From: Peronospora farinosa
Lineage: Eukaryota; Oomycota; Peronosporomycetes; Peronosporales; Peronosporaceae
Assembly: GCA_947646735.1 (NCBI GenBank)
Contig: CANTFK010000994.1
Span: forward strand, 930,001 to 994,000
Direction: 5' to 3'
Length of the DNA stretch: 64,000 nt
Shown here piece after piece: positions 33,055 to 43,072 of the stretch (its first letter is position 1; the number at the start of each line of letters is the position of its first letter). The position numbers and the translations under genes were made by a program. Below the pieces are notes generated by a model. That model ran no database searches. It saw nothing but the letters and a program-made list of their open reading frames with translations, and had not been told where the DNA came from.

Positions 33055-34646
33055 GGTTACTAGTAGTCTTTGTAGCTGTTTTGACTAGGTAGGAAGCTCT
33101 TGGAAACGCGAAGGCAAATTGCACAATGGTAAAAAGAATGTGCTTGCTTCTTCACTCGAGCCGTGCATCGAACTGCCAACAAGAAGAAGAAAGAAAAACA
33201 TGTCGTCAATCGAATGATTTTCTATCGGATGGGACCCCAGTGACAAGAGCGAGCGAGCGAGTGAGTGAGTGCATCACCCCTAAGACACCTCCAGGAAACT
33301 CAAATAAGATGAGAGTTCTCAAGCAGATGAAGAAACGGGGTCGCCACAGATTTCTCGTGGTCGAACAGCCAAGTGACAGGACATCAAACCGACGGCTGTT
33401 GGCCTCTCGACTGCTCTTTTTTGCCTACATTTTACATGGTATGACTGACGTATGAATACTAGAAAGTTATATTTGCTGGAAAAGCAGCCGACAGAAGACA
33501 GTAGAGAGCAAACAGCAAGAAAATTTGGTACATGTTGTCACAACGTTTTCACGCGGCTAGAATGATGAGTGGTAGTTTTCCTGCAATACATATTTACAAA
33601 TGTCTTTAAGCTTGTACTGTTGTCCGTGTGACGGACGATTAGAAGTGGCATTCAACGCATTGGTGTGGAAAATTCGTGGTCTTACGTTTCCAGCTGGAAA
33701 ATGCAGCTGCAAGGGTGGAAGACGAAGCATTATCGTGCACTTGTTGTGACTGGAAAGGGCACTCGTGCAGTGGAAGATGGCAGAGAGATCATCCGCAAGT
33801 GGGAAAGCCTATAAACATCCAGACGATTTCTGCCATCCTACCCGAACTTTATGGACGTCGATTAACGACACGACGTTCGTCTCACGAAGAAGCGACAGCT
33901 GTCGCTTTACGCACGTATTGGTAGTTGGCTGGTACACACTAGAGTTTTGCTCTCATGAGCTGTGATTGTCGAGGCATCATTTTTGCTAGAGTTTATACGG
34001 AGATGGAGATAGGCTGAGAGGTTCTTGTTTACAATGTTTTCTATGGAAACACATGTTCGTAGCAACCTTGTTTGCCGTGAGTTCGAAATACTGCTCCTCT
34101 TCTCATGTAGCACACCGACTGTAGCAAGTGTTCGTTTCTTTCTGTAGAAATAATGCGACTCCATGTCGTCCTTTAACGCATTCGATTACACATTCTTGAA
34201 CGACAAGACGCTGTTGTCGAGTCCTTTTTGCTATCATTGAGATATAGTAGAAGGAGACCTTCTACTTGACGTGCCTCATGTGCAACAGTTTAATTTTTTT
34301 ATACAATAGACGTTGCTTAAACGCAGAGGCTACGATCCGTGCTGGCCTCTCGGTTCCATTTTATAAAGCTGGTATGTGCTACAGTATAACGTAGTTTGCA
34401 AGCTTGCTGTCTAATTGACATAGTCGATCATGACACAACGCTTTAGAAGCGGCCCTTCTACGGAGAAGCGGCTCATGATGTGACGGTATCTAGGATCTGT
34501 TGAAACGGCTTAAGGGGAATCAATAAGCATGCTCAGAGATGACCAATGTGGTTTTTGAATAGTATGAATAGTCCATTATGGACGACTACACACTGCAACT
34601 TCAAAGGCATTGTGAATGAAGCACAAGGTTAATAGGACACTTTTCA
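33055..34646. other. Intergenic with a small GAGC/GAGT microsatellite; possible decayed ORF
   Basis: The promoter side of the secreted-protein gene is at the left. A short (GAGC)n/(GAGT)n tract lies at about 33248-33272. From about 33600 to 34550 the + strand has many short open pieces broken by stops, which may be a decayed transposase-like gene, but no motif is convincing. Confidence 0.35.
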
Positions 34647-34829
34647 TTGATGGCATGCAGGAGCTTTCCGAAACAAATTCAGGAGCTACCGAGAATGCGA
34701 TCAACCGCAGCCTACTTTACAGCTCCCTGTCCTATATTTGCAAGCTTTTTTGCTGATACAGGGTTGGAACGACGCGACGGTGATTCCTGGGGCCCAGCTG
34801 GCTTGGAGAGACCGTACCTTCCCAGCGCA

Positions 34830-35700
34830 AGATGGATAGGCGATTTTTATGAGCTGAGCCCTAGGTCGTCGTTTATGGGAAGTAATGCTTCGAGCTTATC
34901 GCGTTTACACGCACGCACAAGAAACGATAGATACCGTGCATTTGAATTTGGCAGAAGAGCGACGCGTAATTGTACTACTTGCTGTGGCATTGCGCCGGTC
35001 CGCTCGAATGCAAGACTCCAAGTCACGATGTTAAAATATTCAAAGACCAGTGGCGTTTCTGACGACGACATTGAGATCGAGAAAACAGGGTATCTCTCTC
35101 TCTGGATACACCCACCATATCCATCAAATTCTTCGTCGCCTGCTCTCACTGCCACGCTCAACCTGTCGCCCGATTGCATTCTGATAGTTCCTTCTTTTTT
35201 TTGCAAAGTTTTGGGACTACGAGAGCTCCCACTTTAGCGCCTTCGCTACCGCTTTCGAGGCTGTCAGGGTCTGCAATTCTCCAAAACGAATCTTTTCCCA
35301 GCGGATAAACGAGTAGCAACCAAAAGATGTCGAGATGTCGCGACCGCAATCATCACAGACACCACGATAGCCTCGAAGAAGATGATGGTCTTGATCCACG
35401 CAGCAATTACAGCATCCACACCGGCAAGACGGCGGGATGTTCATTGAAGTCACCGAGAAGGCCAGCTCTTGCTGCAGCCGTAGAAAGGTGAGACTCACAA
35501 CTAGCTGTCCTGATAAAGTAAGCAAGTACCACGCGCTCTTATCCGTCATGGGTGGCATCTCCATCGACACAACCAAGTTCATGAAGTGGCTGGTTGACCT
35601 ACCGATCTGTTTGCCAACGTCTATGAACCAAGTCTGTAGCGGCTCTCAAAGCCGCACTTGTACCAGAACATCGCACCAGCGATGATACTCGAAAGAGCCT
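34830..35700 (-). pseudogene. Possible decayed gene, unrecognised
   Basis: Two neighbouring reverse-strand frames (35217-35582 and 34847-35206) read as one disrupted protein. The first has a Cys cluster (CRCGCCNCCVDQDHH, then CDDCGRD). The second has a plausible globular stretch (FEYFNIVTWSLAFERTGAMPQQVVQLR). The + strand also has a 196-codon frame over the same DNA (34647-35237), but its composition looks non-coding. No family is recognised, and either strand may be wrong. Confidence 0.3.
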
Positions 35701-35937
35701 GAATTGCATACGATGCTCGGTTACTGTGACAGTGCGTAATTGTCTTTACTTTCCACGAGTCCTGGCCAACATGACATGCTTGTCGTTGGGCTCGATAGTG
35801 AGCATGTCGTCCATATTAAATGTCAAATATATTGTTCGGCTCGACGCATCACATGATCACCTCAAATTGGGGGACCTTGACGCTCAAGATCTCCATCACC
35901 TTGACACGATCGCTGATCTTTTATTATCACTCCTTAC

Positions 35938-37380
35938 TCAGGTCGACTTGCGGCCCTTTTCGATCGTTCGATGTTGAATCTGGTTAAGAATTTGGAGGGA
36001 GCGCCGCGAGGCACCCGCGCTAGCTGACGGTGGTGTCTTTTTCTTCTTCTTCTTGATTAACATCGGAAGAGCGCTTGGCGTTAGCGCTTGTTGCGGAACA
36101 GTTCGCTGAACTCCCACCGAGCGTGTTTTCAGCCAGTTCACAGGCTTATTCGGGCCTGGACCACTCGCTTCGGTGAAGCTTTTGGAAGAGAACAGCCGCG
36201 ACTTTGGTCCTGAAGGAAGGTGGCCGGGACCTGTTGGAGTATGGCGTTTGTTTGCTCTTGAAGCACTGGATGTAGAAGTCTTGTGACGACTACCTTCGAC
36301 CACGGGTGACATGAAGGTCGAGTCAGTGCTGGTTGGTTTGAGCGGGAAGAGCCCGTTTTCGGAAATCTCAAAGTGCTCTAGGTCATCCAAATGTTCATAG
36401 ATTTCACGGAACGTTGGACGCACCCCCCACGCCGTGCAGCGCATGAACAAACTGAAATACGGCCCTAGTCGAGCCTTTGCAGTCTCAGGCACTTGTGTCA
36501 CGGTAACGTCTTGTAGCAACTTGTGCAAACTGCGCGTTTCTACGTACTCTTTCGGGACAATCTCGCCAACTAGCAATCGATACAGAATTTCTCGTCCGAA
36601 CGCACCGACATCACAATTCTTGTGGAAACTGAACGAACTGTCCAGTATTTTAGGTTCATCTGAGGGTAGTTTAATACGACCAAAGTCTGAAAGCTTAATG
36701 TCTGGCTCCCAGCTCTGCTCATATCCCTCTGGCGGTGTACGCATGAGGATGTTCCGACACGCTAGATCACCGTGAGCGACGTTTGTATCTTCGTGAAGTG
36801 TAATCATAGGCAAACAAATCTGTTTTAGCATCGCCTTCGTGTCATCAAATGACAAAGTATAGCGACGGTGCTTCGACCCGCCCGAGTTCACACCATATCG
36901 TCTTAAGTAATCGCTCAACTTGCAGTCCATCACTTCCAGCGCAATGCAGGTGTGTTCGATGGCATCACACAGACCAAGACACTGTAAGAAACCTTTCATA
37001 TGACGCACTCGGCGTAAATAATATAGCTCGAACGCGGTGCGGCGCTTCGCTTCATGTTCAGAAAAACCATCGTGCGGCTTAGCACGTTTGAGTGCTACCT
37101 TTTGTCCGTTTATTACAGCAGCCGTCACCTTGCCATCTGTTCCTTCGCCGTAGACTCCACCTGTATACTCCACATCCGTCTCGCAATTAAATAAACCGAC
37201 GTCTTCAATCACTGAAGTACTTGTAAACGAGCCCGAGGAAATGTCACTGTGAGCTGACATTGCGCTTGCTTCAGCGTAAGATTTGCTATTGTCACAACTT
37301 TCTTGAGATAGCGGCGCAAGACTGTCAGGGACAGCACTTACAGATTCCTGAGAGAGGCCTACCTCATCCTGTGAGTGCAT
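35938..37380 (-). CDS. Protein kinase, non-RD type, with basic C-terminal tail
   Basis: This is a 480-residue protein. The kinase domain spans about 70-350: Gly-loop GEGTDGKV, VALK lysine, a helix C glutamate in FELYYL, catalytic loop HGDLACRN (HGD in place of HRD, so a non-RD kinase), and LSDFGR as the magnesium-binding DFG. All residues needed for phosphotransfer appear present. The family looks tyrosine-kinase-like, as is common in oomycetes. The C-terminal tail is Ser/Pro-rich with a Lys6 stretch. The start ATG at 37380 lies 22 bp inside the end of the upstream gene on the same strand, which is unusual for a eukaryote. Either the kinase starts at a later Met (for example MSAHSD) or the two frames belong to one gene. 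Confidence 0.85.
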   Translation of the reverse strand: MHSQDEVGLSQESVSAVPDSLAPLSQESCDNSKSYAEASAMSAHSDISSGSFTSTSVIEDVGLFNCETDVEYTGGVYGEGTDGKVTAAVINGQKVALKRAKPHDGFSEHEAKRRTAFELYYLRRVRHMKGFLQCLGLCDAIEHTCIALEVMDCKLSDYLRRYGVNSGGSKHRRYTLSFDDTKAMLKQICLPMITLHEDTNVAHGDLACRNILMRTPPEGYEQSWEPDIKLSDFGRIKLPSDEPKILDSSFSFHKNCDVGAFGREILYRLLVGEIVPKEYVETRSLHKLLQDVTVTQVPETAKARLGPYFSLFMRCTAWGVRPTFREIYEHLDDLEHFEISENGLFPLKPTSTDSTFMSPVVEGSRHKTSTSSASRANKRHTPTGPGHLPSGPKSRLFSSKSFTEASGPGPNKPVNWLKTRSVGVQRTVPQQALTPSALPMLIKKKKKKTPPSASAGASRRSLQILNQIQHRTIEKGRKST

Positions 37381-38378
37381 GAGCGCTGCTTCTTCTTTTT
37401 TCCTGCAGCATAAACTCCTTCACTTCGCTCTATCTCGACACATGGTTTCTCTTCTACGACGTCGGATTCAAAGTCCACGTAAGGAACCAAGTCTTCCGTC
37501 AACAATATATCCACTTCCTTAGCTTGATCACGTGGTGTCGCATCGTACTCAAGTTCCTCTGTTTGACTTAGTGGAAAGGAACAGGACGCAGCAGTACAGG
37601 GACTTTGAAAAACCGGCCTTTGCGATGACGGACTTGTGAACGTCATCGGTTGTCGTGCTTGAGGACTCTGAAATGTCATTGCCCGTCGTGTCGTTGGACT
37701 TGTGAACGTGATCGGTCGACGTGTCTGAGTTGCAACTGCAGGAGATGACATTTGTGTGGACGGTGCAGATGCTTTCACCGGTGTCGGTGCTTTTAACCGT
37801 TGCTGTAGTTTCTCATGAGTCTTGAGATTTTTCTCGAGCTTTTTCAAAGCCAATGCTCGATTTTCTGGTCGTGGGGCACGTTCAGGAGAGAACGAGATCA
37901 TACGCTTTCGCGTTGATGTAGATGAACTGCTCTGAGCAATACCCCTGGCTACATTTTTCTTTGGTTTCATTGCCATGATTACAGAAGCCCCATTCTTCTC
38001 TGGAGTCGGGTCAATCGCCACTGTCTTGTGTCGTCTTAACCCCGAATGTATCGGAGAGTTTAACGTCATTACACCATTCGATTTCACGTGTTTCAATTGC
38101 TCCAACACCTCGTTCTCTTCTCCCACTTTCTTCTTCTTCTTCTTCTTCTCCTGATGCTCTTCCACTGTCTTTTGATGGTCTTCTATTGCTTGGAATGCCG
38201 CTTGAGCCGCGACAATTTCGTGGATTTGTTCCCGTTTTTTTCGACGCCGATATCTATCGTTGGAATCCCAGGCTGCTGCTACCGTTTTCATCACGTCTTG
38301 AACACTTGATACTTTATCTTGTACTGGAGTACGAGACTCGAGAGCTTGAGGTTTCATGCGTTTACGGCTTTCGTCCAT
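37359..38378 (-). CDS. Basic, disordered protein of unknown function
   Basis: Starting at the ATG at 38378 (MDESRKRMKPQ) the product is about 339 residues. It contains a charged coiled-coil-like stretch with a lysine run (about 75-90, encoded by a TCT trinucleotide tract at about 38119-38147). It also has repeated short motifs of the type R-x-MTFxSP / RPITFTSP (about 215-270), possible proline-directed phosphorylation sites, and a C-terminal basic tail. No family is recognised. Its 3' end overlaps the kinase start by 22 bp in a different frame. It is divergent from RRP43, 140 bp away. Confidence 0.55.
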   Translation of the reverse strand: MDESRKRMKPQALESRTPVQDKVSSVQDVMKTVAAAWDSNDRYRRRKKREQIHEIVAAQAAFQAIEDHQKTVEEHQEKKKKKKKVGEENEVLEQLKHVKSNGVMTLNSPIHSGLRRHKTVAIDPTPEKNGASVIMAMKPKKNVARGIAQSSSSTSTRKRMISFSPERAPRPENRALALKKLEKNLKTHEKLQQRLKAPTPVKASAPSTQMSSPAVATQTRRPITFTSPTTRRAMTFQSPQARQPMTFTSPSSQRPVFQSPCTAASCSFPLSQTEELEYDATPRDQAKEVDILLTEDLVPYVDFESDVVEEKPCVEIERSEGVYAAGKKKKQRSCTHRMR

Positions 38379-38517
38379 TTGTCGGACGTCCGTGTGCGAC
38401 GTGGTGGCAGTGGACTTGGTGTGATATTGGTGAAAACTATACAATAATCAAGTCAACGACTCGTACATTTTGTGAAAAAACTTGACTGGTGGTAAAGTCC
38501 TGACGACTAAGGGCGAT

Positions 38518-39563
38518 ATGGAGCTCTCGTTCAGCCCTGATGTGTTTCAGAAGCTCTTTCCAGTGGAATATACGCACAAATGTCTGATGAATAAGGTCCG
38601 GACGGATGCACGCACGATGGATGCTTTGCGTGCCGTGCAGCTACAGACGAATGTAGTCGAGACAGCAGCTAGCTCGAGTCTTGTAAAGCTTGGCAAGACG
38701 TCGGTACTGACAGCTATTAAGCTAGCAGTTGGTACACCAGCAGTTACTACACCCGATCAAGGAGAAATTGGTGCGGAGGTTTTGTTGGATGTTGTATAGA
38801 TGTGGGAATGGCAAGTGCTAAGTACACTCTTTGACTTGCAGCGATTCAAGTGCATTTGTCACCGCTTTGCTCGAATCGATTTACGGTCGGTCGACCATCG
38901 GAGGAAGCGCAAAGTATCAGCAGTCAACTCACGAGAATTGTCATGGGGTGAGTGGGTGTGTGGCTATTGTACGGTGTTCCTTTGGGCTAATGTTGTGACT
39001 GCTACAGCTCCCGTGTCGTCGAGATGGAGAACTTGAGCATTGTCAATGGCCAGTCAGCGTGGAAACTCATGGTGGACGTGTACTGTGTGGATCATGATGG
39101 CAATGTGCTGGATGCTGCACTTACGTCGATCATGGCAGCACTCAAGACATTGAAACTGCCAGTCACATCCGTCAATGAGACGGACAATGTCGTTTCCATT
39201 GTGCCAAGTGCGTTGCTACTCCATTGGAATTGCTAGAAGTTGCAAGGATACTAATGGAAGCTCTATTGTGTGCTCTATTGATATGTTATTACAGATGAAG
39301 ATGCTACGCCATTGCGTGTCGAGCACTGCGCTTACGCGACTTCGTTCGCTGTGGTAGATGATACAGTGCTGATTGACCCGACAAGCGACGAAGAGGACCT
39401 TGCAAGTGCCGTTTTTAGCTTTACCTATAGTACTAACGGTCAACTCTGTGGTGTACACAAAGCTGGTGGCTCTATTGTAGCACCTAATGTGATGCATCAG
39501 TGTATGCAGAAAGCCAAACGGAACATGGAGCTATTGGCAAAGCTAGTAGACGCGTCGACGTGA
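38518..39563 (+). CDS. Exosome complex component RRP43 (EXOSC8-like)
   Basis: This is a ring subunit of the RNA exosome (RNase PH fold), with a structural role in 3'-5' RNA processing in nucleus and cytoplasm. Four exons are inferred by matching family landmarks across GT-AG introns: 38518-38770, 38842-38947, 39008-39207, 39295-39563, giving 275 residues in frame. Landmarks: FPVEYTHKCL and R-x-D-x-R near the start, SSLVKLGKTSV, LSPLCSNRF after intron 1, then DVYCVDHDGNVLDAA and ATSFAVVDDTVLIDP. Introns are 71, 60 and 87 bp. As in other RRP43 proteins, phosphorolytic active-site residues are not expected. It is divergent from the basic-protein gene. Confidence 0.88.
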
Positions 39564-39915
39564 CGTACTTGGCTGGTTATGTACGTCACATCATTTGGCA
39601 CCAAGTCTCTATCATTTTATACCCCTCTACAAAACGTTTGCGTCTTTTCGTATCGTCATGGCCAAGCTATCATTGTCAAACGCGATACCTGTTTATACCA
39701 ATATTCGTTTCTACAGGGGATTCTGATAATTGCATGATTTGCAAGGTCGTTTGCACTCCGTTGAAAAAGATCCCAGAGCAAAAGCTAGAAAAGGTGGTCA
39801 TTTGTGCGTCGTAGAAGAGCGGACCTAGGTGTAAACAGAGAGAATATACACAGTAAGGATCTTGTACACGTAGTCGTAAAAGAATTAGAGGAAAACGAGT
39901 CTTTTAGCCCAAGTT
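39564..39915. other. Intergenic
   Basis: About 350 bp lie between RRP43 and the carboxypeptidase, presumably the promoter of the latter. Small frames here have no motifs. An extra upstream exon cannot be excluded. Confidence 0.4.
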
Positions 39916-41591
39916 ATGGCTGTGAACGAGAGCACGTCATTGTGGCAGTCGCAAGCCGATTCCGTGAGGTCTACACGGGCATCAAGACGTCGTTGCAACG
40001 CCGGGCCTTTCTCTATAATGACGATGCAATGCATGGCTCGAACTGTGGCTGTTGTGGGGCTACTGATAGTCATTTACGTTATCGATAAGACGATCCTGAC
40101 CACCAGAGCAGTATCTAAAGCTCAAGAGACAATCTCTGAGACAGCAGCGCTCCGTATGGAAAAGGTGGAAAGCAATCACAAGGATGATGATGCATCAAAT
40201 GATGCAGTGCTGTTTCTGCCGGGATTCGGAGCTCCTTTGGAGAAGCAGGTGCGTCATACATAGACCGTTGATACTGATCTGTGGTCGTAATGAGACTTAT
40301 AAAATGACCTGTGTCTGGATGATTATGTGTATATATATGTGAATAGTATGCTGGTCTCGTTGGAGTGAATAGTGTCCACGGTGGCAAGCTCTTTTATTGG
40401 TTCTTTGAGACACGTGCAACGTTGCAGATTGACGAACAAACCCCATTGTTATTGTGGCTTAATGGAGGACCTGGTGCATCGTCTATGACGGGTTTACTTG
40501 CTGAAATGGGACCCTATCGACTGACAACGGAACGGAAACTCATTCCACATGAATACACGTGGACAAATATTGGTCACATGCTGTTCTTTGACCAACCCGT
40601 TGGAACAGGCTATTCGTTTGTGCGTGACGAGGTTGGACACGTCAATACACAGGAAGAGGTAGCTGAACAACTTTATCGCGGTCTTCAAGAATTTTTTAGA
40701 CGTCACCCAGAGTACAGTCATAATCCGTTGTACATATGCGGCGAATCATATGCTGGCAAATATGCTCCGTCGCTCGCGCACTACATCCACATGAAAAACG
40801 ATAGTGCACTGGAGAAGAATGACATTGTAATTAATTTGACGGGAGTGGCCATTGGCAATGGTGACATGTGGCCGGTCTTGCAGACCCGTTCTGTACCAGA
40901 TTTTGCTATTGCCTTGGGGCTAATCGATTCACAGCAGTACGAAGATGCGAATGCACAGATTAGCGTATGTGAAGAATTGCACCGACAAGGCCGCGACGTA
41001 GACGCGTTTCACGTATGTCAAGCTGTCACGCAGAAGATCTATGAAGCCGCAGGGAACCCGTTTATTTATGACATTCGCCAATCAAGCAATACATTTACGG
41101 ATCTGAGCACAGTACTTTCAAGCTTTTTCAACGACGACGCAGTGCGACGAGCGCTGAATGTGCCCCCGGGTACACTATGGCGGTCGGTGGACGGATCAGC
41201 CTATGGCACGTCACCTTCAGCGCCAGCACTTGTGCGTCATCTACTGCAGGACGAGATGCTAGACGTCCCCATTGACGTGTTCCGCGATCTACTGGACAAT
41301 TACAAGTTTCTCTTCTACGCTGGTAATATGGACGGCTCAATTTGTAACAACTTGGGTGTAGGACAAACTATCGACCGACTCGCCTGGACAGACACAGCCA
41401 AGTATCGTGTGGCCAAGCGACAGCCCTGGATAGTGAACGGTCGCGTCGCGGGGCTGGTCAAAACTGCTGGTAATATGAGCTACGTAGTGGTGCTGAACTC
41501 GGGTCACCTGGTTTCTACAGATCAGCCGGAGGCCTCCTTGGACATGATGCGGCGTTTCATCAACAACGAGCCATTCTTCACGCTGCTGTAA
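39916..41591 (+). CDS. Serine carboxypeptidase, S10 family, N-terminally membrane-anchored
   Basis: The enzyme releases C-terminal amino acids from peptides in secretory or vacuolar compartments. Two exons are inferred, 39916-40248 and 40347-41591 (98-bp intron, GTGCGT donor, AATAG acceptor), giving about 525 residues. The splice restores the S10 start YAGLVGV followed by GGKLFYWFFE. Active-site regions: NGGPGASS (oxyanion), GESYAGKYAP (nucleophile Ser), the Asp in FYAGNMDGSICNN, and the His in NSGHLVSTDQP. Residues about 42-60 (VAVVGLLIVIYVI) form a hydrophobic anchor. If the first ATG is used, this gives a type II membrane protein with a 40-residue cytoplasmic tail; ATGs at 40018, 40024 and 40033 would make it a signal peptide or shorter anchor. 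Confidence 0.88.
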
Positions 41592-41812
41592 TAAATAGTC
41601 TCCACCTCTGACATCACCACGTACCGGTACCACCCGTAGAAAATTCTGGCACCTCCGCTCGTTTATTACTAAAAGACGACAGCAATATCAGCATGTACAT
41701 TTATACCCAGCCCAGCACGTAACTACGGCAACACCCCTCCCATACTAAAACGTAGTGAATTATTGTAGCCATTAAAGGGATGGATTTCTAACATGGCTAC
41801 AGTCTCACAACC

Positions 41813-42172
41813 TTAGACGACAACAGTCCACTCACGGATCGAATAGGACGTTACGAGGTCGTTCAGAACATAAGGATCTTCCTTTACAAAGTTCTCAATA
41901 AGCTCTTTGTCCGCCACATTGAAGATAAAGACACCAGCGTCCGGTGGGTTCACAAGTGCACCGCCCATGACAATGTAGCCATCTTGCTTAAAGTTCACAG
42001 CACGCTTCAAATGCTCCGTACGAAAAGGTCCACGACGATGTAAAATGTCGTCTACGTAATCATAGCGCAGGATGTAAAACTTGTTGTCACCAGTGGCCGT
42101 CGACATGGCACGGGATAAGGACGAGATAGCGACTGCGTGACGGATACGGCGTGCCAACATTATTGACACCAT
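41813..42172 (-). CDS. YCII-domain protein, probably mitochondrial
   Basis: This is a 119-residue single-exon protein. After a basic, Ser-rich, acid-free N-terminus (about 1-25, resembling a mitochondrial presequence), residues about 30-119 match the YCII/YciI small ferredoxin-like fold. The landmarks are FYILRYDYVDD, a RR-x-PFRTEHLKRA helix, GALVNPPDAGVFIF, and a FVKEDPYV segment. The biochemical role of most YCII proteins is poorly defined. It is convergent with the carboxypeptidase and divergent, 112 bp, from the LYR-motif gene. Confidence 0.8.
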   Translation of the reverse strand: MVSIMLARRIRHAVAISSLSRAMSTATGDNKFYILRYDYVDDILHRRGPFRTEHLKRAVNFKQDGYIVMGGALVNPPDAGVFIFNVADKELIENFVKEDPYVLNDLVTSYSIREWTVVV

Positions 42173-42284
42173 GAAAATGGGTACAGCGCTTATATTTTGT
42201 CCGTCATGTACTTTATTTTACTTCGGTCCGTCATTTATTTCTTATGTACATTTGATGTAAATAATACCTCGGTTCTATTTTTCC

Positions 42285-42708
42285 ATGGCGAGTACGCACC
42301 TCGAGGCGCTGCGTTTATATCGCGCTATCTATCGAGTACGTCATATATTGCGATTGTTTATATACAGTAAGCGATAGAGAAGATGTAGACGGTAACAATA
42401 GTGTACATTTGAACTGATATATTGCTGTAGATGGCAGGAAAACTGCCGACGCGTGATCGCATAAATTACGTGCGACGTCGTTTGCGTCATGAATATGACG
42501 AGGCGCGACAGGAGACGGACCCCGAGAGAGTGACGTATGTGGTTGTGGTGTGTACGAAAGGGTTCGGGTACAGCGAACCTTTATAAATTTATACTGACTT
42601 GGTGATAGATTCTTGCTTCGTGTGGCAGAGACACAACTGGAGACGGTACAAGTGCAGGCAGAACATTTACGTTCGATCTTTGCACGTCCCGATTACCATC
42701 GCACCTAA
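42285..42708 (+). CDS. LYR-motif (Complex1_LYR-like) small protein
   Basis: This is a three-exon gene reconstructed by eye: 42285-42335, 42431-42534, 42609-42708, giving 84 residues with perfect phase. Introns of 95 and 74 bp have GTACGT/TGTAG and GTATGT/GATAG borders. Exon 1 encodes MASTHLEALRLYRAIYR, containing the diagnostic L-Y-R tripeptide. Exon 2 has INYVRRRLRHEYDEAR and DPERV. Exon 3 has FLLRVAETQLETV. This three-helix pattern is that of LYRM proteins, which bind mitochondrial acyl-carrier protein and help assemble respiratory complexes or Fe-S clusters. The exact member cannot be named. Confidence 0.75.
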
Positions 42709-42831
42709 AATTGTACTTGCTATGAACCTGGCACTGTTTGCTACTTTTTGATGCAAAGTTTGACAAGAATTGATGCTGACGAACGTGCATCACTGAAACA
42801 ATCGTGAGCTGGAAAAAGAGGGATCAGCGAA

Positions 42832-43023
42832 ATGAGATTATTTGAGGCAAAGACTGGAAAATGTTTTGCAGTTGATGCTGATGGTGCACTCTTGCCGATG
42901 GGTTTTAATTATTTTCACGTATACGGCTTCAATGATGGGACTTGCAAACGAGAATATGTTGAATTGGAAGTTGGCGATGTCTTGCCGATCATTCAGCATG
43001 GTCAAGGAAGTGGTTGTTGCTGA
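42832..43023 (+). CDS. Small hypothetical protein ending in Cys-Cys
   Basis: This is a 63-residue frame from an ATG, with a balanced composition (FNYFHVYGFNDG, VELEVGDVLPI) that looks coding. It ends ...GSGCC, which resembles a Rab-type geranylgeranylation end, though the protein is far too small to be a Rab. It may be the last exon of a larger gene. It is convergent with the topoisomerase gene, 50 bp away. No family is recognised. Confidence 0.35.
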   Translation: MRLFEAKTGKCFAVDADGALLPMGFNYFHVYGFNDGTCKREYVELEVGDVLPIIQHGQGSGCC

Positions 43024-43072
43024 TTCTGCTTCGCTGCTGTCCCGTATTCCCACAGATGTAACTACCTCCACA

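Noticed and set aside
33676..33924. 82-codon + strand frame with several Cys
   Set aside because: Short, flanked by stops in a decayed region; no recognisable domain or splice context.
34647..35237. 196-codon + strand frame
   Set aside because: No motif, unusual Arg/Ser/Pro composition, and a competing disrupted reverse-strand reading; support is insufficient for a gene.
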